Shown here: in pieces, positions 56,960-64,000 of the stretch
Numbering within the stretch: position 1 is the stretch's first letter
Layout: every line of letters begins with the position of its first letter
From: Dyadobacter fermentans
Lineage (GTDB): Bacteria; Bacteroidota; Bacteroidia; Cytophagales; Spirosomataceae
Reading direction: 5' to 3'
Length of the DNA stretch: 64,000 nt
Assembly (NCBI RefSeq): GCF_019924045.1
Contig: NZ_JAHXBN010000032.1
Span: 62,001-126,000 of the forward strand
Program-made: the position numbers and the translations under genes
The notes under the pieces: model-generated
The model's database searches: none
Told to the model about the DNA's origin: nothing
The model's input: only the letters and a program-made list of their open reading frames with translations

Positions 56960-58981
56960 ATGCGTTTGAGATTTAAGAACACCCTTTTCAGCATATTAAT
57001 GGCAGTAATGCCGCTTTTCGCGTACTGCCAGGAGGTGTTATGGGCCAACAAGGTTTTGGGGTATTCTTCCGAGTACAGGCCTTCGCAAATAGGCCACGCA
57101 TACCGTTCTAAACAGATTCTGGGTATTCCCAACAAGCTTCCTGATTTTGGCGACAGCCCTTGCGCGTGGTCGCCGGCCGATGCCGACGGGCGCAATGAGG
57201 AATGGATTAAAGTGGGGTTCGACAAAACTATTCCGTTGAAACAGATCGCAATTGCCGAGAATTTCAATCCGGGCGCTGTCGTGCGCGTGTATGCCTATGA
57301 TGCGGCGGGCAAAGAATACATTGTTTCGGAAACAGCGGCTGCACAGCAAACCGTGAAAGGGCGTATGCTTCACATATTCCCCAAACAGAATATCCAGGCC
57401 AACGCGGTAAAAATAGTGTTGCAACCAGGCAAGGTTTCGGGCTTCAATCAGATCGATGCAATCGGAATCTCGTCGGATATAACGCCTATTGAAGCCAAAA
57501 TCAACTTTGTGGCTTCTCAGTTGAAAGCACAAAAAGAGAATATGGGCAAGGCTATCAATTCCAAAGGCCAGGAAGTAGCGCCCATTATCTCGCCGGATGG
57601 TAAGACGCTCTATTTCACCAGAAACGACTTTGAAGGCAATATAGGCTCGCCTGCTCATCAGGATGTGTGGCATTCGACGCTCAACGATAAAGGTGAGTGG
57701 ACAGACGCCGTCAATATCGGCCCGCCGATCAACAACGGGGGCGAAAACGCAATGACCAGCATTTCGGCAGACGGCAAAACCGTTTATCTTATCAATGAAT
57801 ACGGAGCAGACGGCAATATGTATTTCGGGTTTTCACGCTCTTTCAAAACCAAATCGGGATGGTCAGTACCGCGTCCCTGGAAGATCACGAACTTCCTCAA
57901 AACAGCTAAATACTTCGAAATTTCGGTTTCCCCCTTTGAAAACGTGCTCATTATGGCGGTGCAGGGAAATGACACCGAAGGCGGCAAGGATCTTTATATT
58001 TCGTTTTTACAAAAAGACAACACTTGGTCGGAGCCCCGAAACCTCGGCAATGTGATCAACAGCGCCGATAGTGAAAGCACCCCCTTCCTGGCATTGGACA
58101 ACAAGACGCTATATTTCTCCTCGTCCGGGCATGCCGGCTATGGCCAGGGGGACCTCTTTTTAACCCGCCGGCTTGACGATACCTGGCTCAACTGGTCGAC
58201 GCCCGAAAACCTGGGCCCGGCGGTGAATTCGCCGCTTTGGGACGCATTCATCAACATCCCTGCTACCGGAGATTATGCCTATTTCAGCGCCAGTGACAAG
58301 GTGGTAGGCCAGGAAGATATTTTCCGGATCCGCATGACGCCCGAAATCAAGCCGGACCCAGTGGCGGTTGTGAGTGGGAACGTCCTGGAAGCGGAGACCA
58401 ACAAGCTGGTAAAATCCGACATTACCGCCGACATTAAAAGTACGAATGCCTCTTTCGCGACAGCAAGCTTCGATCCCGAAACCGGCGAGTACCGGCTGAT
58501 ACTCCCGTTGAAAGAAATATACCGCATTACCGCCTCCGGTGAAGGTTTCTTTCCCGTTTCGGAGGATATGGACCTGAGCGCAGAAACCGGTTTCCGCTCA
58601 ATCCGGAAAAACATTTACCTGCAACCCATTAAGGCAGGCCAGCAGATCCGGCTCAGCAACACGATGTTTTCCCAAAGCAGTGCGGAAGTGACACCGTCGT
58701 CCTTCGCCGAGCTCGACAAGATCGCGGAAACCATGAAAGCCTACCCTGCGATGGAGATATTACTGGAAGGCCATACCGACAACCAGGGCGAAGTACAAAA
58801 GAATATCAAGCTCTCCTCCGACCGTGTGGAGCAGGTAAAAAAATACCTTTTGTCCAAAGGCATCGACGGCAAGCGCATTCAAACCAAAGCCTGGGGACCG
58901 ACACGCCCTATTGCCAGCAACCTCACCGAGCAAACACGCCAAAAGAACCGCAGAGTAGAGTTTACCATTCTTAAAATCTAA
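56960..58981 (+). CDS. OmpA family protein with PD40 propeller (PorE-like layout)
   Basis: A 673-residue envelope protein. After a signal peptide comes a discoidin-like beta domain (about 22-175, VLWANKVLGYSSEYRPSQIG, QIDAIGI). PD40/WD40-like repeats follow (about 185-460: PIISPDGKTLYFTRND, MTSISADGKTVYLINEYG, TPFLALDNKTLYFSSSGHAG). Then comes a carboxypeptidase-regulatory-like Ig domain (about 475-550) and an OmpA C-terminal domain (about 560-673, EILLEGHTDNQGEVQKNIKL) that binds peptidoglycan. The PD40-CarbD-OmpA order resembles PorE of the type IX secretion system and its many relatives. No other por or spr genes are adjacent. Confidence 0.85.
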   Translation: MRLRFKNTLFSILMAVMPLFAYCQEVLWANKVLGYSSEYRPSQIGHAYRSKQILGIPNKLPDFGDSPCAWSPADADGRNEEWIKVGFDKTIPLKQIAIAENFNPGAVVRVYAYDAAGKEYIVSETAAAQQTVKGRMLHIFPKQNIQANAVKIVLQPGKVSGFNQIDAIGISSDITPIEAKINFVASQLKAQKENMGKAINSKGQEVAPIISPDGKTLYFTRNDFEGNIGSPAHQDVWHSTLNDKGEWTDAVNIGPPINNGGENAMTSISADGKTVYLINEYGADGNMYFGFSRSFKTKSGWSVPRPWKITNFLKTAKYFEISVSPFENVLIMAVQGNDTEGGKDLYISFLQKDNTWSEPRNLGNVINSADSESTPFLALDNKTLYFSSSGHAGYGQGDLFLTRRLDDTWLNWSTPENLGPAVNSPLWDAFINIPATGDYAYFSASDKVVGQEDIFRIRMTPEIKPDPVAVVSGNVLEAETNKLVKSDITADIKSTNASFATASFDPETGEYRLILPLKEIYRITASGEGFFPVSEDMDLSAETGFRSIRKNIYLQPIKAGQQIRLSNTMFSQSSAEVTPSSFAELDKIAETMKAYPAMEILLEGHTDNQGEVQKNIKLSSDRVEQVKKYLLSKGIDGKRIQTKAWGPTRPIASNLTEQTRQKNRRVEFTILKI

Positions 58982-59040
58982 AAAATATCCTATAACAGGA
59001 AATTTCCTTATTTTCGCGGCGTCCATCAGCGAACGCACTA

Positions 59041-60897
59041 ATGTCTCTCATCCAAACCAAAGAAACCCTGCGGTCAAGGCTTATACTCACCCTCATTCTC
59101 GTTGCAGGTCTTGCGTTGAGACTTCATAACCTCGATCGATACAGTATTTTCTTCGATGAAGTGAGCACATTGCTCGTCAGCCAGGGCATTGTGTTAGAGG
59201 GGGCGAATCAGAAAGAAGTATTTGCGAGGTGTGAACTGTCCGATTCCCGTTTTTGGACAACACCGGCCCACCCGCAAAAACAGGTACTCCGCTCATTTAC
59301 GGCAAACGAAATCTATACCCCAAAGGCATTTACGCCTGCCGAATTCTGGGCTCCGAAGTCCATTGAGGATTACTACGAAGCCATGACGCGCAGCGATATC
59401 GGGAACAGCCCGTTCTATTACACACTCCTGCATCCGTGGATCGACATGTTCGGCTTCTCCGACTACTCGATTCGTCTTTTTTCAGTCATTTTCAGTGTAT
59501 TGATCATCGGGCTCACCTACCTGTTTGCAAAACGGTTCTTCGGCGTCAATACCGCATTGATAGCAGCAGCAATTACTGCTATCGAACCATTTTTCATCGC
59601 TTACAGCCACCAGGCCCGCAACTACTCGCTGACGTTCTTCCTGACGCTGGCTGCTACGTATCTCTTTTTGCAAATCATTGAAAATAAAGCCAATAAAAAG
59701 AAGACGCTTTGGCTTTACGTCGGTTATGTGCTCTCCGCCGGGCTCGGACTGCTCAGTCATTTTCTGGTCATCGCGGTACTGCTGGGGCACGCATTGTATG
59801 CATTGTTTTTCCTGAGGACGCTCAGAGGCTGGATTCGTATGGCCATTGCGGCGGCGTTTGCACTTTCCGGTGTGGCCTGGTGGCTGCTGTTCGGAGGCGG
59901 GGTTTACACGTTGTCTTCCCTGCAACACCAGGCTGCACTATATAAAAGAATGGCTGATACCGGTGGGCAGGCATTCGGCAATATCATGCCTGCAACACCA
60001 TTGAATGTCTTCAACAAATCGCTACCCATTTTTGCAGACCTCGTGATTTTCACCAATGGCCTTACCGACGCCCTGGGAGGCAAAAAGAATGTGATTGTGG
60101 CTTTGGCGGTGGCGCTGATACTGATCTGCTGGTACCGTTTCAAAGACAAGATCAATACTCCAGCATGGCTTACCCCCCGCTTCCCGTATTTGCTCGTCAT
60201 CGTCGTCGCGTTTTTTTACAATAATCACAAACTGCAATTCTGCATTCTAAGCGTTGGTTTGTTTGCATTGTCCTTCATTCCCGACTTACACAAAAATGCG
60301 GATCGCCAGCAAAAAGCACGCCTGTGGATGCTTTACATGATGGCGCTTGTACCGACGCTGTTCCTTATCCTGATGTCGTTCAAGAACGGGCACACTTATG
60401 GCATTATGCAGCGGTATTCGGGCTTTTCCTTCCCTTACGTGATCATTCTGCTGAGTCTTTTGCTGCAATATTATACCACTTTGCAGCATGAGTTCCGGGT
60501 GCTTATTTTCGTATTCCTTGCCGCCCAGCTCTATTTTGTAGGATTGAGATTAAAGGAATTCTATGAGGACCGCTCACCGAAATACGGCTATTTCGCGGTT
60601 CCTCGCGTACCTAACCCATACTGGGAGGCTGCCAAGAAGATACAGGCGAACTACCAGCCTGGCGACACCATCTTTTACCCGGCGCCACGTTATGAGGTTC
60701 TCTCCGAAATGGACCGGACATTCTTGCCCTATTCGATCCACGACGCACAGATTACCAACCTGTATTTCCCCAAAGACGCGCAATACGTGCAGGTCATGGA
60801 TATGGATCAGGCAGATCGGATCTGGATCAAAAAACAGGGCCGCTCCGAGCCCCTGGAAATCATGAAACTGACCGGCAAGCGTTACGGTTTTGAGTAA
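59041..60897 (+). CDS. Family 39 membrane glycosyltransferase (ArnT/PMT-like)
   Basis: A 618-residue protein with about ten membrane helices. The first periplasmic loop keeps the acidic pair of GT39 enzymes, RYSIFFDEVSTLLVSQG (Asp-Glu near 38), and a second conserved region is FAKRFFGVNTALIAAAITAI. Such enzymes move a sugar from a polyprenyl-phosphate carrier to lipid, protein or polysaccharide on the outer side of the inner membrane. It is upstream of the split transketolase and the SDR-GT2 fusion on the same strand. The GT2 half of that fusion could make the polyprenyl-phosphate-sugar that this enzyme uses. The link is inferred. Confidence 0.85.
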   Translation: MSLIQTKETLRSRLILTLILVAGLALRLHNLDRYSIFFDEVSTLLVSQGIVLEGANQKEVFARCELSDSRFWTTPAHPQKQVLRSFTANEIYTPKAFTPAEFWAPKSIEDYYEAMTRSDIGNSPFYYTLLHPWIDMFGFSDYSIRLFSVIFSVLIIGLTYLFAKRFFGVNTALIAAAITAIEPFFIAYSHQARNYSLTFFLTLAATYLFLQIIENKANKKKTLWLYVGYVLSAGLGLLSHFLVIAVLLGHALYALFFLRTLRGWIRMAIAAAFALSGVAWWLLFGGGVYTLSSLQHQAALYKRMADTGGQAFGNIMPATPLNVFNKSLPIFADLVIFTNGLTDALGGKKNVIVALAVALILICWYRFKDKINTPAWLTPRFPYLLVIVVAFFYNNHKLQFCILSVGLFALSFIPDLHKNADRQQKARLWMLYMMALVPTLFLILMSFKNGHTYGIMQRYSGFSFPYVIILLSLLLQYYTTLQHEFRVLIFVFLAAQLYFVGLRLKEFYEDRSPKYGYFAVPRVPNPYWEAAKKIQANYQPGDTIFYPAPRYEVLSEMDRTFLPYSIHDAQITNLYFPKDAQYVQVMDMDQADRIWIKKQGRSEPLEIMKLTGKRYGFE

Positions 60898-61014
60898 GCG
60901 GCAAGGCTGTTTTGGCAGAGCCGTCCAATAACATTTTGTATATTGCGGACTTAAAACCGGAGATCTGGCCTTTATTTTGCAGGCAATTCCTTACATCGAC
61001 ATACAACATCAGGC

Positions 61015-61842
61015 ATGACAGCAGAAGAGATATTAAAAGACCCTAAACAGTTGAGCGGCGAGCTTCGCCTGAGAATACTGGGCCTTTACCACCAGGCCAA
61101 CGCGGGCCACATTGGTTGCTCACTCAGCTGCATCGACCTGATGATCGCAGTCCTTTTCCTTCAAAAATCGACCGACGATACTTTCATTCTTTCCAAAGGC
61201 CACGCCGCGGCCGCGCTTTACGCGTGCCTGAATACGTTGGGGGAAATTACGAACGAGGAGCTGGACACATTCTACCTGGACGGCACCACATTGCCCGCCC
61301 ACCCTGCACCGCGCCAGTATAAGGGCATTCCTTTTGCTACCGGTTCATTAGGCCACGGCCTGCCCATTGCAACGGGCATTGCCCATGCAGCAAAGGTCGC
61401 CGACGATGCAACGTATTCGTTCACGCTGTTGTCTGATGGGGAAACCAACGAAGGCACTACCTGGGAAGCTGCTCACTACGCTATCCAGAACCAGCTCGAT
61501 AACCTCATCATGCTCATCGACAAAAACGGTTTACAGGGCTTCGGATATACCGATAAAGTTTTGGGAGAAACCGCTTCCGTTGAAAAATGGAAAGCGATCG
61601 GTTTCGAAACGGTGGAAGTGGACGGCCACGACATTACCGCCATCAGCGCGGCGATCAGCGAGTTGAAAGGACGGAAAAACGGACTCCCGAAAGCCATTAT
61701 CGCGAATACCGTGAAAGGAAAAGGGGTTTCTTATATGGAAAACAAATTGGAATGGCATTACCTGCCCATGAATAAAGACCAGTATGAGCAAGCTACACTG
61801 GAAGTAAAGGAACGTTATCTTAATGAATTGACGAATGCTTGA
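61015..61842 (+). CDS. Transketolase, N-terminal (TPP-binding) subunit
   Basis: A 275-residue stand-alone N-terminal half of transketolase. It begins ILGLYHQANAGHIGCSLSCI with the substrate His, has ILSKGHAAAALYACL, TLPAHPAPRQYKGIPFATGS and GSLGHGLPIATGIAHAAK, and binds TPP and Mg through LLSDGETNEGTTWEAAHYAI (Asp and Asn as ligands; the usual GDG reads SDG). The C-terminal subunit starts at 63908, after the intervening SDR-GT2 gene. The stop overlaps the SDR-GT2 start by 8 bp. In this setting the enzyme pair may make or alter a sugar for the glycan rather than serve the pentose pathway, but this is inference. Confidence 0.9.
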   Translation: MTAEEILKDPKQLSGELRLRILGLYHQANAGHIGCSLSCIDLMIAVLFLQKSTDDTFILSKGHAAAALYACLNTLGEITNEELDTFYLDGTTLPAHPAPRQYKGIPFATGSLGHGLPIATGIAHAAKVADDATYSFTLLSDGETNEGTTWEAAHYAIQNQLDNLIMLIDKNGLQGFGYTDKVLGETASVEKWKAIGFETVEVDGHDITAISAAISELKGRKNGLPKAIIANTVKGKGVSYMENKLEWHYLPMNKDQYEQATLEVKERYLNELTNA

Positions 61843-63829
61843 CCATTTACCGGTTTACCGCGATAAAATAGAGAAATTAAAAGGGCCAGTTTTTGTTTTC
61901 GGTGCCAGCGGCTTCATTGGCGCCAATCTCTTCAATGATATATTCAAAATCCGGAAGGATTGCTACGCAGTAACCCACGACGCCACCAAAGCATGGCGTC
62001 TGAAACTGCTGAATGTCCCGTTTGAAAACATCATCCACTGCGACATTCTTTCCGACAACTCCATTAAGGAGGTATTTGAAAAATATAAACCGCAAACGAT
62101 TTTCAACCTTGCGGCCTATGGCGCGTACAGTAAGCAGAGCAATGTGAACCTTACCTATGAGACAAATGTGCTCGGAACGGTGAACATCCTGCAAAACTGC
62201 ACGAAGGACATGGTTTACATCCACGCCGGAAGCAGTTCCGAGTATGGTTTCAATTGCACCTCGCCCAAAGAAACCGACCGCGTGGAACCGAACAGCCATT
62301 ATGCGGTATCAAAGGTTTCGGCGGCCTATTTGCTCGAATATTATGCCAAAGTAGCAGGGCTGAAAACGCTCAATCTACGCTTATATTCGATTTACGGTTA
62401 TTGGGAAGAGCCCGACCGGTTGATCCCGCGTCTGATCGAGAATGCACGTAAGAAAAATCTGCCTTCCCTGGTATCGCCTGACATCAGCCGTGATTTTGTG
62501 TTTGTTGAGGATTGTGTCGAAGCGTTTCTGGATGCTGCGTTGAAAATCGACGACGAGAAATCCGGACGCTCTTACAACATTGCTACCGGTCGCAAAACCA
62601 CGATGGGCGACCTCGTGGACGTGACGCGCAAGGCATTTTCCATCGCTAAAGAGCCGGAATGGGGCAGCATGTCGAACCGTAAATGGGACCTTGCCGAGTG
62701 GTTTGGGGACCCTACCGCATTCGAAAACGATTTCGGCTGGAAAGCAAGAACTTCACTCGAAGACGGCCTGATCCGTTACAGCCAATGGCAGGATGCCGTG
62801 CAATATGAGTCGAGGCTGATCCCTGCTTTTGAAAATCCGAAGCTTAACCCGGTTATCACAGCCATTATCGCTTGTTACAAGGACGCCCAGGCGATCCCAT
62901 TCATGTATGAAAGGCTTGTGAAGACTTTTAATGAACTGAAAGTCCGCTACGAAATCATATTTGTCAATGATAACTCGCCTGATAACCAGGAAGAAGTCAT
63001 CAATGCCATCTGCGACAAAGACCCCAACGTGGTCGGTATCAGCCACTCCCGGAACTTCGGCTCGCAATCGGCATTCCTGAGCGGGATGGAGATCGCAACC
63101 GGCGACTGCGTGGTGCTTATGGACGGCGACTTGCAGGACCCGCCTGAAATTATCCCGGCATTTTACGAAAAATGGATGGACGGCTACGACGTCGTGTACG
63201 GCGTGCGCGTACAGCGCGAGATGAAGCCGCATATCCACTTCTTCTATAAAACATTCTATAAAGTATTCCAGGGACTAAGCTACATCCCTATCCCGCGCGA
63301 CGCCGGCGATTTCTCGATGATCGATCGTAAAGTGGTGAAAGAACTGGTGGATCTGCCAGAAACAGAGCAGTTCCTGCGCGGCTTGCGTGCATGGGTAGGT
63401 TTCAAACAAACCGGAGTACCTTACGTGCGCCCTGAAAGGATGTTCGGCGTGTCGACCAACAACTGGACGAAGAACATCTGGTGGGCCAAAAAAGCGATCT
63501 TCTCGTTCAGCTTTGCGCCATTGGAACTGATGAGTTATGCAGGTTTCGGCCTCACGGCATTGTCTATTTTGGGAATAATCTGGCAGATACTGGCCAAATT
63601 CTTTTTCTTCCCGGATACGCCAAGGGGCCTCAGCACCGTAATAATCCTGATCGTATTCTTCGGCGGGCTCACCATCCTGGGCATTTCGTTTTTGGGAGAA
63701 TACATTACCAAGATATTCGAAGAGACTAAAAAGCGGCCCAAATATATCCGCACCAGGATCCGCCGGGGACCGAAGGCTTATAAAACTGCCGATGAAATCC
63801 GGGCCCTGGTAAAACAATTGAGAAAGTAA
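61835..63829 (+). CDS. SDR sugar epimerase/dehydratase fused to a GT2 transferase
   Basis: A 664-residue two-part protein. Residues 1-325 are an extended SDR: VFVFGASGFIGANLFNDIF (NAD loop, near 20), HAGSSSEYGFNCTSP (catalytic Ser), SHYAVSKVSAAYLLEYYA (YxxxK, near 157) and RDFVFVEDCVEAFLDAAL. Residues 335-664 are a GtrB/DPMS-like GT2: PVITAIIACYKDAQAIPFMY, FVNDNSPDNQEEV, LMDGDLQDPPEIIPAFYEKW (DxD, near 432), then two membrane helices (YAGFGLTALSILGIIWQILA, IILIVFFGGLTILGISFLGE). Each half is normal alone; fusion suggests the modified sugar goes straight to the carrier lipid. It overlaps the transketolase N-subunit by 8 bp. Confidence 0.9.
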   Translation: MLDHLPVYRDKIEKLKGPVFVFGASGFIGANLFNDIFKIRKDCYAVTHDATKAWRLKLLNVPFENIIHCDILSDNSIKEVFEKYKPQTIFNLAAYGAYSKQSNVNLTYETNVLGTVNILQNCTKDMVYIHAGSSSEYGFNCTSPKETDRVEPNSHYAVSKVSAAYLLEYYAKVAGLKTLNLRLYSIYGYWEEPDRLIPRLIENARKKNLPSLVSPDISRDFVFVEDCVEAFLDAALKIDDEKSGRSYNIATGRKTTMGDLVDVTRKAFSIAKEPEWGSMSNRKWDLAEWFGDPTAFENDFGWKARTSLEDGLIRYSQWQDAVQYESRLIPAFENPKLNPVITAIIACYKDAQAIPFMYERLVKTFNELKVRYEIIFVNDNSPDNQEEVINAICDKDPNVVGISHSRNFGSQSAFLSGMEIATGDCVVLMDGDLQDPPEIIPAFYEKWMDGYDVVYGVRVQREMKPHIHFFYKTFYKVFQGLSYIPIPRDAGDFSMIDRKVVKELVDLPETEQFLRGLRAWVGFKQTGVPYVRPERMFGVSTNNWTKNIWWAKKAIFSFSFAPLELMSYAGFGLTALSILGIIWQILAKFFFFPDTPRGLSTVIILIVFFGGLTILGISFLGEYITKIFEETKKRPKYIRTRIRRGPKAYKTADEIRALVKQLRK

Positions 63830-63907
63830 TAAATTGCATGGTATCAGCCGGTTAGGCGGCCATTCCTTTTAAGTTAAGCAATCAATCGGCGTAGCGCCCA
63901 CTTAACG

Positions 63908-64000
63908 ATGAGAAAAGAATTTTCAACAGCCATCGAGGAGCTTGCGGTCGAAGACGACTCCGTTATCTTCATCACAGGCGACCTTGGATATAATGCATTG
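63908..64000 (+). CDS. Transketolase, C-terminal subunit (cut by window end)
   Basis: The first 31 codons of a gene that continues past the window, starting MRKEFSTAIEELAVEDDSVI and continuing FITGDLGYNAL. This is the usual opening of the pyrimidine-binding (C-terminal) transketolase subunit. It fits the N-terminal subunit at 61015-61842, with the SDR-GT2 gene between them. The gap of 78 bp before it shows no terminator. Only 31 residues are visible, so the assignment leans on context. Confidence 0.75.
   Translation, partial: MRKEFSTAIEELAVEDDSVIFITGDLGYNAL

Overview
The window is bacterial chromosome from the phylum Bacteroidota, most likely order Cytophagales and close to Dyadobacter or Spirosoma. 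This is inferred from the gene families (HAAS-TonB fusion, LytTR/LytS pairs, outer-membrane beta-barrel and PD40-OmpA proteins, DUF4038 hydrolase, Uma2 proteins), from promoters of the Bacteroidota type (TTG, about 19 bp, TAnnTTTG) and from the scarcity of Shine-Dalgarno sites. I could not search databases, so the genus is a guess. Most of the window is ordinary core genome. The unusual material is in short intergenic stretches.

Layout. 1-5960 looks accessory: a DUF3302/HlyD/TolC export triad that reads AT-rich, a broken tail of a second TolC-like gene, a lipid A acyltransferase, a cold-shock gene, a detached alpha-amylase C-terminal domain, a lone receiver protein and a 57-residue orphan. 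It ends at tRNA-Ala. 6.1-9.1 kb holds a small lipoprotein, a DnaQ-type exonuclease, a TonB protein with a HAAS-like prefix, its probable PadR regulator and an Lrp regulator. 9.2-10.5 kb is an RNA-rich patch. It has a 160-nt tRNA-like RNA, a copper-storage protein gene, and a tandem tRNA-Asp cluster in which two copies are intact and two carry GC-rich palindromic insertions or deletions.

10.5-20.2 kb is housekeeping and regulation: Nif3-like, zinc-ribbon, TPR, RadC, DUF3298, a LytTR/LytS two-component pair, a phosphatase, a hotdog thioesterase and isochorismate synthase. 20.3-25.9 kb encodes a complete RND efflux system. 26.0-30.1 kb is a four-gene saccharide operon. 30.2-40.9 kb has an outer-membrane beta-barrel protein, CvfB, a VapBC-like toxin pair, two amidohydrolase-family proteins, and a SatD-like regulator with DUF3307 behind a striking four-copy operator array. 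41-54 kb carries core genes (prfC, ppa, GT2, trmN6, rnhA, pepT, a Nudix regulator, an aminotransferase, dapA, ligA). 54.3-64 kb runs from Uma2, rpe, a GH140-like enzyme and PD40-OmpA into a glycan locus with GT39, a split transketolase and an SDR-GT2 fusion. The last gene is cut by the window edge.

Main discoveries. (1) A bipartite promoter-like motif, GCATTAAAC-N18-TCTAAYC, occurs with identical spacing upstream of three envelope genes: the RND operon, the beta-barrel protein and a Spy-like protein. It suggests one alternative-sigma regulon. (2) Arrays of exact 10-bp repeats with a GTCA core start at or just after the stop codons of pepT and dapA. The dapA array lies between stop codon and terminator. 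(3) Four inverted repeats spaced 29-30 bp cover the promoter of the SatD-like regulator. (4) tRNA-Asp copies contain palindromic insertions, with the same 16-bp insert in two of them, near a 160-nt tRNA-like RNA with an expanded variable region.
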